NCBI RefSeq assembly: GCF_947499295.1
Contig: NZ_CANMNP010000009.1
Location: 124,001 to 188,000, forward strand
From: an uncultured Roseibium sp.
GTDB lineage: Bacteria > Pseudomonadota > Alphaproteobacteria > Rhizobiales > Stappiaceae
DNA: 64,000 nt
Direction of reading: 5' to 3'
Shown: positions 37,190 to 45,875 of the stretch, in pieces
How the letters are laid out: the number at the start of each line of letters is the position of its first letter
Numbering within the stretch: position 1 is the stretch's first letter
Program-made: the position numbers and the translations under genes
The notes under the pieces: model-generated
What the model saw: the letters and a program-made list of their open reading frames with translations, nothing else
Told to the model about the DNA's origin: nothing
Databases searched by the model: none

Positions 37190-38987
37190 CGACATACTCC
37201 TGACGGTGAAAACGCCGGACTTCCGGACGATCATTGCGTAGCGCCTGCGTCGCCAGATGGTCGAGTTCACCTTCCTCGATCACAACGCCATATTCGCCTA
37301 TTGCTGCTTCCTGGGTGACGAAACCTCCGAGGACGTCGCGCAGCACCTCTTCTGCCGGGCGGTCATACGGGTGGCCGTAACCACCCCCTCCCCCGGTTTG
37401 TATGCGCAAGATATCTCCCCTTTTCAGCATGTTGCCGTCGGAGAGCGGATCGAGGCGGATTTCCGCCTCGGTTCCCGGATTGACAACCGCAACACCGTGC
37501 CGTCCCGATTTGCCGCCATGGATACCCCAGGGCGGGTTTTTGACGCTGTCGATACGGATCGCCACCATGGTTTCCTCTGCGAGGATTTCATATTCCCGGA
37601 CAATTCCGCAACCGCCCCGATAACGTCCTGCGCCGCCGGAATCCGTTGCGATCCCGTATACCCGCATCGTGACCGGGTAACCGGCTTCTAGAAATTCGAC
37701 CGGGTAGTTCTCCTGGGCGACAAAGTAGACGGCATCGATCCCATCGGCCGTAGAGCGCGCGCCATAGCCAACGCCGATCCCGTCTGCCAGGAGATAGGGT
37801 TCGAGCCTGCCTTCCACTGTCCGGTACTTGCCGCGCATGATGTTGACCACATAGGCGGAGTTCGCAGCCGGTGCCTCGCCTTCCCCGGCATTCAAGAGCC
37901 CGCACATGGCGGAAATCATCCGCATGGCGGTGAGACCGCGCAGCCCAAGCGGAGCCGGGTACTCCGGCTGCAAAAAACTGCCCTTTCGAAACAGCACCTC
38001 GTCCAGAGCATTCGGCCCGCCCGCATTGCAAACCTGGCTGGGATCTCCCCCTAGATAGAAGAGACCGAGCGCCATACCAGGAACGCCCTTGTTCATCAGG
38101 TAGTTGATTGGCCCCGGCGCCTGATCGTCGCTCTCGCGGGCATCGAAGCTGTAAACGTCGTCTCCGTCCTCGCCTTTGGCACGGGTGAGCGAAAACCGCA
38201 TATGAAACGGCCCGTTTCCGTGCCCGTCCGTATCAATCGCATCGGTAAAGCTATGCGTACCGTAGTCAAAGCTTTCAGCCAGCTTTCCGCGCACAAGCTT
38301 CCGGGTACGCTGCAAGAGCTGCGCAAGCGCATCTTCCATGATGGCCGGTCCGAACCGGTCCAGAATTTCACCCACCCTGCGCACACCCAGCTCGACAGAA
38401 GCCATCAGGGCACGCATGTCGCCAATGCTTTGATCGGGATATCTGGAATTGCGGTGAAAGATGTCGAGGACGGCCTGATTGACCCTGCCCGCTTCGATCA
38501 TTTTGGTCACCGGGATCATGATCCCTTCCTGAAAAATATCCGTCGCATCGGGGCTAATGGACCCCGGACGCAGTCCGCCGATATCGGCGAAATGCGCCCA
38601 GCTCATCACAAAGGCCCGCACCTTGCCGTCGCGAAAAACCGGAGCGAGCAAAACCTGATCGTTGGAATGGGAAATCGCGCCGTAGGAACCGTAGCAATCG
38701 TTGTACCAGTAGACATCGCCTTCCTGCATGGTTTCCATGGGAAACTTTTCAAGAACGGGGCGTGTCATATCCCCGAAAATGGGAACCATCGACCCCACCG
38801 CCATGGTGCCGTTTCCGTCAAACAACGCGGTGTAGAAGTCCTTCTTTTCCCGGATAAACGCCGAGATGGCGGTGCGTTCTATAAGCGCTTCCATTTCAGA
38901 TTGGGCGGCGGCGATCGCGCCGCGAATGATCTCAAGCGAGACAGGATCGCAGAGCGCCTGTTCAATCACGCGCGTTTGCTTATTCAT
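37176..38987 (-). CDS. hyuB: Hydantoinase/oxoprolinase subunit B (HyuB-type)
   Basis: A 603-residue partner of the A subunit. Family blocks are DPVSLEIIRGAIAAAQSEME at the N-terminus, HSNDQVLLAPVFRDGKVRAF and WAHFADIGGLRPGSISPDAT (about 130-160), and the C-terminal GGSGGAGRYRGGCG-like and GGGGGYGHPYDRP motifs. Together A and B form the ATP-dependent ring-opening enzyme. The ATG at 38987 has GGAG six bases upstream and overlaps the oxidoreductase stop by 8 bp. Confidence 0.93.
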   Translation of the reverse strand: MNKQTRVIEQALCDPVSLEIIRGAIAAAQSEMEALIERTAISAFIREKKDFYTALFDGNGTMAVGSMVPIFGDMTRPVLEKFPMETMQEGDVYWYNDCYGSYGAISHSNDQVLLAPVFRDGKVRAFVMSWAHFADIGGLRPGSISPDATDIFQEGIMIPVTKMIEAGRVNQAVLDIFHRNSRYPDQSIGDMRALMASVELGVRRVGEILDRFGPAIMEDALAQLLQRTRKLVRGKLAESFDYGTHSFTDAIDTDGHGNGPFHMRFSLTRAKGEDGDDVYSFDARESDDQAPGPINYLMNKGVPGMALGLFYLGGDPSQVCNAGGPNALDEVLFRKGSFLQPEYPAPLGLRGLTAMRMISAMCGLLNAGEGEAPAANSAYVVNIMRGKYRTVEGRLEPYLLADGIGVGYGARSTADGIDAVYFVAQENYPVEFLEAGYPVTMRVYGIATDSGGAGRYRGGCGIVREYEILAEETMVAIRIDSVKNPPWGIHGGKSGRHGVAVVNPGTEAEIRLDPLSDGNMLKRGDILRIQTGGGGGYGHPYDRPAEEVLRDVLGGFVTQEAAIGEYGVVIEEGELDHLATQALRNDRPEVRRFHRQEYVDAFV

Positions 38988-40002
38988 GATCAACTCCAGT
39001 CAGAGCGGGAAGTGTGAGCACCGTTTGCCCCAGTCCGCCGGCTTCGACGCGGGCGTGCGCGGCAACTATTTCAGACAGTGGATGAGTTGCGCCGATGCTG
39101 GGCGACAATGTGCCCTCGGAAAGCATTCTTGTGATGGTTGCTTCGGCTTCGGTCCGCTGACCGGCCGTGAGCCGAAAGCCTTGAATGAAACGGATCTGCG
39201 CACCAAGCCCGGCAAAGGCATAATAGGGCAGCACCGGCGCCGGGTTTGAACTGCAGGAATAACTGGCAATGGCTCCGTGGGACGCTAGGCAGGCGGCATC
39301 AATTTCAAGATTGGCAGCCAGGTCCACTTCCACAATGAGATCAGCGCCTGCACCGGCCGTTTCACGGACCACCTCTGCCGGAACCTCCTGTCGATGCCGG
39401 TCGATCACCACGACGTCACCGAATGCGGCTACCGCGGCCGCTCCATCTTCTGAGCTCACCGTGCCGATGACCTTAGCGCCATGCGTCACCGCGATCTGGA
39501 CACAGATCTGACCGACGGCGCCAGCGGCGCCCTGTATAAGAACCGTCTTTCCAGCTAAGCCTCCGGCACCCAGCAACGCCAACCAGGCCGTTAATGCCGG
39601 AACACCCAGGCACGCTCCGGTTTCGAAGCCCGTATCATCGGGCAACCGAACGGCCTGCGGTGATGGCAGGACCACATACTCAGCGGCCGTCCCGAAAGCG
39701 CGCCCCGCTTCGCCGTAGCCGCCCTGCGCATTCCAAAGCCAGACCCGCTCTCCGATCCTTTGGGAAGAAACACCTTCCCCAACAGCCTCAATCACACCCG
39801 CACCGTCCGAATGCGGAATGATCAAAGGATGAGCCATGGAAGAGGCGTTCCATCCCGCGCGCCTTTTGGTGTCTGCGGGATTTATTCCCGACGCCATGAC
39901 GCGCACGCGTACATTTCCCTCGCCGGGCGAAGGCACCGGGCGATTTCCAAGCTGAAGAACCTCAGCCGCATCACCTGTCTGGGTGTAATAGGCTGCTAGC
40001 AT
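38980..40002 (-). CDS. Zinc-less MDR alcohol dehydrogenase / quinone oxidoreductase
   Basis: A 340-residue medium-chain reductase of the NADPH:quinone oxidoreductase type: MLAAYYTQTGDAAEVLQLGN start, DGAGVIEAVGEGVSSQRIGE (about 65-85), and the nucleotide-binding VLIQGAAGAVGQICVQIAVT (about 142-162). No structural-zinc Cys cluster is seen, as expected for the QOR branch. It overlaps the upstream ATPase stop by one base (TGATG) and is embedded in the operon, so it probably reduces or oxidises an intermediate of the imported compound; the actual substrate is unknown. Confidence 0.88.
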   Translation of the reverse strand: MLAAYYTQTGDAAEVLQLGNRPVPSPGEGNVRVRVMASGINPADTKRRAGWNASSMAHPLIIPHSDGAGVIEAVGEGVSSQRIGERVWLWNAQGGYGEAGRAFGTAAEYVVLPSPQAVRLPDDTGFETGACLGVPALTAWLALLGAGGLAGKTVLIQGAAGAVGQICVQIAVTHGAKVIGTVSSEDGAAAVAAFGDVVVIDRHRQEVPAEVVRETAGAGADLIVEVDLAANLEIDAACLASHGAIASYSCSSNPAPVLPYYAFAGLGAQIRFIQGFRLTAGQRTEAEATITRMLSEGTLSPSIGATHPLSEIVAAHARVEAGGLGQTVLTLPALTGVDHE

Positions 40003-40979
40003 CACGGGCTCACGAAATGGCAGGCGACAAGGCGCGTATCTATTCGGCGCGGCGTGGGAACTTCGCTGGCGCACCGGGATTGGGCTTTCGGGCAACGATC
40101 ACGAAAGACACAGCCGGAAGGCGGGTTACGCGGATCGGGGGCTCCGCTGCCGATAGGCAGGGGATCATGGCTCTGGTCCACATTGGGTGTGGGCACCGCC
40201 GCCACCAAAGCCTGGGTGTAAGGGTGCAAGGGAGTGTGGACGATGTCCTCCGTTGGGCCATCCTCCATGATCTTTCCAAGATACATGACGATGGTGCGCT
40301 CACACACGTAGCGCACCAGGGCAAGATCGTGGCTGATATAGATAGCCGTCAGACCCAGACGGTCGCGCACGTCGCGAAAGACATTCAAAACACCCGCACG
40401 CACCGAAACATCGAGCATGGAAACCGGTTCGTCAGCGACGACAAAATCAGGCTCCAGGATCAGGGCACGCGCCATGACGACCCGCTGAAGCTGCCCTCCC
40501 GAAAGCTGATGGGGAAACCTTTCCAGGAATTGCTCGGGATCACCAAGCCCCACGAGGGCCAGAGCATCGACCACACACTGGTGCCAAGAGCCGCGTTCGA
40601 CCTTGGCATTGGCAAGAGGCTCTTCAAGCGTTTTGCGGATGGAATAACGCGGGTTCACTGCATCGAACGGATTTTGAAAAATCATTTGCGAACGGCTGCG
40701 GAACCGTTGCAGGTCGGCACCTTTCAGATCCCTGATTTCTTCCCCTTCAAACCGCGCGGACCCGCCGGTTACTTCTTCAAGCCGCACCAGGATCCGGCCC
40801 ATGGACGTCTTGCCGCATCCCGACTCACCCAACAGGCCGACACTTTCGCCTTTCTTGAGGGAAAAGGTCACACCGTCGACTGCCTTGACCGTCGTCGACA
40901 GGCCCATCATGGCGGAAACCGCATTGCCAATCTTGTAGTGCAATTGGGCGTTGCTCAGTTCGATGATGGTTTCACTCAT
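40002..40979 (-). CDS. Peptide-type ABC transporter ATP-binding protein (OppF/DppF-like)
   Basis: A 325-residue ATPase. Walker A is GLLGESGCGKTSMGRIL, the ABC signature is HQLSGGQLQRVVMARAL and Walker B is DFVVADEPVSMLDVS. The C-terminal oligopeptide-transporter domain ends with FRDRCPKAQSRC, a possible Fe-S or structural Cys element typical of Opp/Dpp ATPases. The ATG at 40979 overlaps the upstream ATPase stop by 4 bp. It pairs with the next ATPase to energise the permeases of this operon. Confidence 0.94.
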   Translation of the reverse strand: MSETIIELSNAQLHYKIGNAVSAMMGLSTTVKAVDGVTFSLKKGESVGLLGESGCGKTSMGRILVRLEEVTGGSARFEGEEIRDLKGADLQRFRSRSQMIFQNPFDAVNPRYSIRKTLEEPLANAKVERGSWHQCVVDALALVGLGDPEQFLERFPHQLSGGQLQRVVMARALILEPDFVVADEPVSMLDVSVRAGVLNVFRDVRDRLGLTAIYISHDLALVRYVCERTIVMYLGKIMEDGPTEDIVHTPLHPYTQALVAAVPTPNVDQSHDPLPIGSGAPDPRNPPSGCVFRDRCPKAQSRCASEVPTPRRIDTRLVACHFVSP

Positions 40980-41995
40980 GCCGCCGTCCCCCAGGTAGCA
41001 GGCATCTTGGCGTCTTCCCGCAAAGCTGGAGCCTCGGAGACGCGGTGACAGGCAACGAAATGGCCTGGAGCTCCCTCGATCAGCGGCGGCTCGTCCGTCC
41101 GGCACTGATCGAGGGCAAAGGGGCACCTGGCTGCAAATCGGCACCCCGATGGCGGGCTGGCAAGATCCGGAGGGCTGCCGGCAATAGGGGTCAGTACGCC
41201 GCTTCCCGCCGATTGGAGATCGGGAAACGCGTTTTTGAGACCCATTGTATATGGATGAAGCGGTTCACTCAGAAGGGTCGCGGTATCGCAATCCTCGACA
41301 ACCTTTCCGGCATACATCACCACCGTGCGGTCACATATATACGCCACCACAGATATATCGTGCGTAACTAGAATGACGGACAGACCAAGCTCCCGCTGCA
41401 GATTGCGCAACTGGTCCAGGATTTGGCGTTGGATGATGACGTCAAGCGCGGTGACCGGCTCGTCTGCGACCACCAGTCTCGGCTGAAGGGCCAAGGCAAG
41501 CGCGATTGCCACACGCTGGCGCATGCCGCCGGAAAACTGGTGAGGAAAATCGCGCAAGCGCCCCGGATCGATCCCCACCATTTCGAAGAGTTCAAACGCA
41601 CGCTTACGCGCTGCGGATTTGCTCATACCTCCGCGGTCTCGCAGAACTTCCATAATCTGATATTCGACCCGGTAAACAGGATCGAGCGAGTTCATTGCCG
41701 ATTGAGGAATAAAAGCGATAGCGCGCCAGCGCAGCGCGTTCATATCCCGTTCGGACAGGGAGACGATGTCCTGACCATCGAACTGCATCTGCCCATCAGC
41801 GATCCGGGCGTTGTCCGCAATCACCCGGGTTAGTGCACGCGCCATCGTGGTTTTGCCACAACCGGACTCACCAACCAGCCCAACAATGGAGCCCTGAGGC
41901 ACATCGAAGCGGGCCTTGCTGACGGCAACGATGTCGAGCGTTCCGACTTCATAGGCAATGGTCACATCTCTGACCGACAAGAGTGGTCCGGTCAT
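40976..41995 (-). CDS. Peptide-type ABC transporter ATP-binding protein (OppD/DppD-like)
   Basis: A 339-residue ATPase with Walker A GLVGESGCGKTTMARAL, signature HQFSGGMRQRVAIALAL, Walker B RLVVADEPVTALDV, and a C-terminal oligopeptide-transporter domain with FAARCPFALDQCRTDEP. It begins 1 bp after the stop of the upstream permease gene and overlaps the next ATPase gene, consistent with tight co-translation. Confidence 0.94.
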   Translation of the reverse strand: MTGPLLSVRDVTIAYEVGTLDIVAVSKARFDVPQGSIVGLVGESGCGKTTMARALTRVIADNARIADGQMQFDGQDIVSLSERDMNALRWRAIAFIPQSAMNSLDPVYRVEYQIMEVLRDRGGMSKSAARKRAFELFEMVGIDPGRLRDFPHQFSGGMRQRVAIALALALQPRLVVADEPVTALDVIIQRQILDQLRNLQRELGLSVILVTHDISVVAYICDRTVVMYAGKVVEDCDTATLLSEPLHPYTMGLKNAFPDLQSAGSGVLTPIAGSPPDLASPPSGCRFAARCPFALDQCRTDEPPLIEGAPGHFVACHRVSEAPALREDAKMPATWGTAA

Positions 41996-41996
41996 G

Positions 41997-42896
41997 TCAG
42001 CGCCCCAACTTTGGAAACAGCAGATTTTCATATCCGCGCGAAATGAAGAAACCGGCACTCACCACCAAAATGATGGCAAGGCCAGGAGGTATGAACCAGT
42101 AATAGGCCTGCCGGGCGAGCGCCTGGCTTGCAAAAGCATCCTGCAGCATAAAGCCCCAACTGATGGCGTCCGGATCACCGAAACCCAAAAAGCTGATCGA
42201 TGCTTCCGTCAGGATCGCCCAGCCGATCGCGATCGAGCCGTAGAGAAAGGAAAGGGGCAGAATATTGGGTGTGATGTGACGCAGAATGATTTTCAGGTCC
42301 GACGATCCGACGACCCGCGCAGCCTCCACGTAACCGCGCGAGCGGAGCGAAAGCACCTGCGAACGGATCACCCTGCCCGTGTCGCGCCAAAGGACAAGCC
42401 CCATGGCGATAACCGTGTTCCAGATAGAAGGCTCGGAGAAGGCGGAAATCACGATGACAAACGGGAGAAACGGAATGCCGAACGCGACGTCGGCAAGGCG
42501 CATCAGAACGGCATCGACCCATCCGCCAAAATAACCGGCCAGCAAGCCGACAATGGAACCGATAAAGGCCACCATGAACGCAGCGGTGAAGCCAACCAGC
42601 AAGGCAGAACGTGCGCCCCACACAATCTGGGAGAAGATGTCACGGCCAAGCGAGGTCGTTCCCAGGATGTGGCCTTCAGCGCCGGGAAACAGATCGGATG
42701 CGAGGTCGTAATCAGCGGTATAGAGGATTTCTGAAGGGTCATATGGCGCGATATATGGTGCGCATATTGCTGTCACGACAAAGACCGCATAGATCACCAG
42801 TCCGGCCAGTGCGAAAGGATCGCCGACAGGCAACCGAATTGCGGCAAAGATACGGGCGATGCCGCTTTCGTGTTTCTGTACCGCCGTTTCAGGCAT
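41997..42896 (-). CDS. Peptide-type ABC transporter permease (OppC/DppC-like)
   Basis: A 299-residue inner-membrane permease with the usual N-terminal helix (LAGLVIYAVFVVTAICAPYI), the periplasmic-loop block HILGTTSLGRDIFSQIVWGA, and the EAA motif YVEAARVVGSSDLKIILRHI. About six helices are expected. The ATG at 42896 overlaps the preceding permease stop by 8 bp. Confidence 0.94.
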   Translation of the reverse strand: MPETAVQKHESGIARIFAAIRLPVGDPFALAGLVIYAVFVVTAICAPYIAPYDPSEILYTADYDLASDLFPGAEGHILGTTSLGRDIFSQIVWGARSALLVGFTAAFMVAFIGSIVGLLAGYFGGWVDAVLMRLADVAFGIPFLPFVIVISAFSEPSIWNTVIAMGLVLWRDTGRVIRSQVLSLRSRGYVEAARVVGSSDLKIILRHITPNILPLSFLYGSIAIGWAILTEASISFLGFGDPDAISWGFMLQDAFASQALARQAYYWFIPPGLAIILVVSAGFFISRGYENLLFPKLGR

Positions 42897-43866
42897 GGGA
42901 AATCCTTGGATCAAGAAATGTATAGAGCAGATCCGCAATGAGGTTCATGGCTATGACCACGATGGCAATCATCAGGAAAGCACCCTGAGCCAGCGGGTAG
43001 TCGGAAGCCAGAACGGCGGCGACCAGTTCACGGCCCAGGCCAGGCCAGGAAAACACGCTTTCGACGACCACGTTGCCCTGAAGCTGATATCCGACAGCGA
43101 TGGCAAAGGACGTGATCACCGGTAACAGCGCATTGCGAGCTCCGTGACGTATGACCACGGCAGAGGGCGACAGACCCTTGACCTTCGCCATGGTGACGAA
43201 ATCCTCTTTCATCACATCCAGCATATTGGAACGCATCAAAAGCAGCGGCAGCCCCTGGGAGTAAATTGCCAGTGTCAGCATGGGCAAAATCAGGTGAGAC
43301 AGAAAATCCGCCGATGTGTAAAGCGCCCAGAGGCTGCTGTAGTCGGTACCGGCAGATCTCGTCCCGCCCGCGGGGAACCACCCGAGCGAGAACGAGAAAA
43401 TCGCCAGCAGGACCATGCCGAGCCAGAATTCCGGCATAGCCCGGGTCGCAAGCACGGCAGGCAAGGCAGCAACTTCCACTCGGGAACCTCTCCGCCACGC
43501 CAGCCAGGCTCCTGCCAGAATGCCAAAAGCATATGCCACGATCAGGGAGGAAAAAGTCAGCACAAGCGTGTTGGGCAGCAGCAGCCAGATACGTTCCGCA
43601 ACAGGTGCGCGATACCGGAAAGAATACCCGAGTTCGCCCTGAAGCAGGTTTCCCAGATATGCGAAATACTGTTGCCACAATGGCTTATCGAGACCGAATT
43701 GGCGGATGAGCGCCTGTTGCTGCTCCTCAGTAAATGTAGGGTCGATATAGGCGGCCAGCGGACTGCCCGGCATCAAGCGGAACATCAGGAACAGGATGGT
43801 CACCACAGCCCAAAGGACCAGCGCCAGTTGCAGCGTTCTGATGAGCAGAGGCTTAAGTGAATTCAT
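42889..43866 (-). CDS. Peptide-type ABC transporter permease (OppB/DppB-like)
   Basis: A 325-residue permease: first helix LALVLWAVVTILFLMFRLMP followed by PGSPLAAYI, the conserved LGLDKP-type block (FGLDKPLWQQYFAYLGNLLQ then GELGYSF), and EAA loop DFVTMAKVKGLSPSAVVIRH. Length and order match OppB/DppB. The ATG at 43866 is 110 bp after the binding-protein stop; a strong hairpin lies in that gap. Confidence 0.94.
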   Translation of the reverse strand: MNSLKPLLIRTLQLALVLWAVVTILFLMFRLMPGSPLAAYIDPTFTEEQQQALIRQFGLDKPLWQQYFAYLGNLLQGELGYSFRYRAPVAERIWLLLPNTLVLTFSSLIVAYAFGILAGAWLAWRRGSRVEVAALPAVLATRAMPEFWLGMVLLAIFSFSLGWFPAGGTRSAGTDYSSLWALYTSADFLSHLILPMLTLAIYSQGLPLLLMRSNMLDVMKEDFVTMAKVKGLSPSAVVIRHGARNALLPVITSFAIAVGYQLQGNVVVESVFSWPGLGRELVAAVLASDYPLAQGAFLMIAIVVIAMNLIADLLYTFLDPRISHA

Positions 43867-43928
43867 CGCACGTCCCGAAAGGCCACCGGCAAAAGCAGCA
43901 AGAAAATGTCCAAGACTTTTTGGAAGAT

Positions 43929-43961
43929 AGCGCGCGGCACTTTTCAAGCGGGCCGCGCGCT
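43929..43961 (-). other. Intercistronic hairpin between binding protein and permease
   Basis: AGCGCGCGGC at 43929-43938 is perfectly complementary to GCCGCGCGCT at 43952-43961 (10 bp, 13-base loop). It lies 15 bp past the binding-protein stop and is not followed by a T-run on the minus strand. Such hairpins often stabilise the upstream mRNA so the binding protein is made in excess over the membrane components; that role here is inference. Confidence 0.65.
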
Positions 43962-43976
43962 GCTTATGTCAACGCG

Positions 43977-45632
43977 TTACTTCGCAAGTGTTTCCGAAAC
44001 GCCTTCCGGATAGGTCAGGCGGTCTCCGATACCGCCGTAACCTGCTTCTTCAAGAATACCCTTGGCGACATCCGAACCGGCCTTGAAGCCATCGACAACA
44101 TCAGCGGCATGCCAGTATTCAAGCGCCGGGGAAACGACTGAGTTCGACGGCACCGCGAACTTCTTGAAAGCGGCATTGACAATCAGACGGCGGTCCACGG
44201 CGCTGGACAGGGCCCGGCGGAACGCAGGGTCGTCAAACGGGGGGCGGCGAAGATTGAAGGCCACATACCGGAAACCGATATCAACGGTCGAAACCACTTC
44301 AAGGTCGCCGTCTTCCTCAGCCGCCGTGATGAGAACCTGCGGATCCCCCTGAAAGTCGGTGAGGAAGTTCAATTCGCCTGAGCGAAGCATGCCGAGAGCG
44401 GCCTCTGCATTCGGAACGATCCGCAAGATAAAGCGTTCGGCCTTGGGTGCGTTAAAGTGAACGGCATTGGCCTCAAGCACAATCTCTTCATTTGGCAGCC
44501 AGCGCACGAACTTGAAGGCGCCTGACCCGATCGGTGTGTCTTCCTGATAGGATTCCGCGTTCTCTTCCTTGGCAGACAAGTCTGTGAGGATCGGTTCCCA
44601 GACATGTTTCGGGATGATGTTGATCTTGGCAAGGCTGGAAGTCAGGAACGAGGCTGACGGCGTCGCCAGGGTGAAAACGACAGTATTGTCGCCTTCGACC
44701 TCGATGTTGGTCACATTCTGACCAAACGGAGCGTACATGGGCGCTTCGCCACCTGTGGTCGCCTGATAGGAGAACACCACGTCTTCAGCTGTGACCGGCT
44801 GGCCATCATGGAACTTCAGGCCATCGCGCAGTGTAACTGCAATGGTGGTGTCGCCGCGCCATTCATAACTTTCGGCCGCCCAGGGCGTGGGCAAGCCATC
44901 CGGTCCGACACGGAACAGGCGGTCATAGATGAGTTCGGTCAGCCAATTGTCGGTGACACCCGAAATATAAAGTGGGTTTACGGCAATCACATTGTCCGAG
45001 CTGTTGACGATGACGTCTTTCTGCTCGCCGATCGGCGCCAACGACAACCACGTCCAGTAGCTGCGAATGCCAATTCCAGATTGGTCGACAACGGACGCCG
45101 GGTCAAACACGTTCTTGTCAAAGGCGAAAGCCTGCTGCGGATGCACGAGCATCATATTCGGCTGATCGGCGTCGAGCATCTTCTGCGCCTCGAGAACAAG
45201 CGCTTGACGCTTCTCAGGATCGACCGTGATCCGCTGCTCTTCTACCAGTTTGTCGTATTCTGGGTTGTTATAACCGATGAAGTTATAACCCTTTTCGGCA
45301 GTCGAAGAATGAAAGAGGTTGTAGATGATCTCATCCGGGTCAGAACGCTCGGGTCGCCCCGTCATCTGCCAGGCCGTCACATCCCAGTCATTCCGGTTGT
45401 ACCAGACCGTGTCGGCCATCTGCGACCAGGGCATGACGTCAATCTCCACATCGAGACCCAGCTTGCGCCACTCCTGTGCGATCAGCTGGATCGCCTGAAA
45501 CTCGGCAGGTTGAGCCGCCTGAGGCCGCGACAACAGGTGAATCGTGCGGATCGGGTCCTGCGCGGCAACGGATGTCGCATAAAGCGATGCGCCCAGCACA
45601 CTCCCGACGGCAATTTTGAGAAATGTCTTCAA
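43977..45632 (-). CDS. ABC transporter substrate-binding protein, SBP_bac_5 family, apparently circularly permuted
   Basis: A 551-residue periplasmic protein with a signal peptide (MKTFLKIAVGSVLGASLYAT, cleavage after VAAQ). Residues 25-205 (AIQLIAQEWRKLGLDVEIDV; NNPEYDKLVEEQRITVDPEK; MLDADQPNMMLVH) correspond to the normally C-terminal part of DppA/OppA-type proteins. Residues about 206-551 then give the normally N-terminal part (NWLTELIYDRLFRVGPDGLP; LRDGLKFHDGQPVTAEDVVF; PIGSGAFKFVRWLP; FRRALSSAVDRRLIV), ending where the family usually continues. The start is a TTG at 45632 with AGGAG upstream at good spacing. It heads the operon, and substrate is probably a peptide, hydantoin or related amide. 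Confidence 0.9.
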   Translation of the reverse strand: MKTFLKIAVGSVLGASLYATSVAAQDPIRTIHLLSRPQAAQPAEFQAIQLIAQEWRKLGLDVEIDVMPWSQMADTVWYNRNDWDVTAWQMTGRPERSDPDEIIYNLFHSSTAEKGYNFIGYNNPEYDKLVEEQRITVDPEKRQALVLEAQKMLDADQPNMMLVHPQQAFAFDKNVFDPASVVDQSGIGIRSYWTWLSLAPIGEQKDVIVNSSDNVIAVNPLYISGVTDNWLTELIYDRLFRVGPDGLPTPWAAESYEWRGDTTIAVTLRDGLKFHDGQPVTAEDVVFSYQATTGGEAPMYAPFGQNVTNIEVEGDNTVVFTLATPSASFLTSSLAKINIIPKHVWEPILTDLSAKEENAESYQEDTPIGSGAFKFVRWLPNEEIVLEANAVHFNAPKAERFILRIVPNAEAALGMLRSGELNFLTDFQGDPQVLITAAEEDGDLEVVSTVDIGFRYVAFNLRRPPFDDPAFRRALSSAVDRRLIVNAAFKKFAVPSNSVVSPALEYWHAADVVDGFKAGSDVAKGILEEAGYGGIGDRLTYPEGVSETLAK

Positions 45633-45791
45633 GTCGCTCTCCTGTTCCTGAGCCTAGACGCAAGAGCGTTCAGGCCGTTTCATTTTGGGCGAAACCACCG
45701 CCGGTCCTCCCGGCGCGCGTGACTGACCACCTGCCCTCACCACCCATCTGCATAAAAAATGATCACCACTGACGTCTTTGCATGCATATTT

Positions 45792-45838
45792 TGTTTTATT
45801 CAGTGAAACATTTTTGATATACTTCAATCAGTAAAACA
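45792..45838. promoter_or_regulatory. Two inverted copies of a putative IclR operator in the iclR/ABC divergent promoter
   Basis: TGTTTTATTCAGTGAAA (45792-45808) reads TTTCACTGAATAAAACA on the other strand and matches CTTCAATCAGTAAAACA (45822-45838) at 13 of 17 positions. The pair lies between the iclR start (45876) and the binding-protein start (45632). A third copy precedes the M28-like gene. Shared motif with consensus YTTCAMTSARTAAAACA; binding by the adjacent IclR protein is inference. Confidence 0.7.
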
Positions 45839-45875
45839 CATCGAAAATTAAAATCAATAGAGTGCAGAGAAGAAA

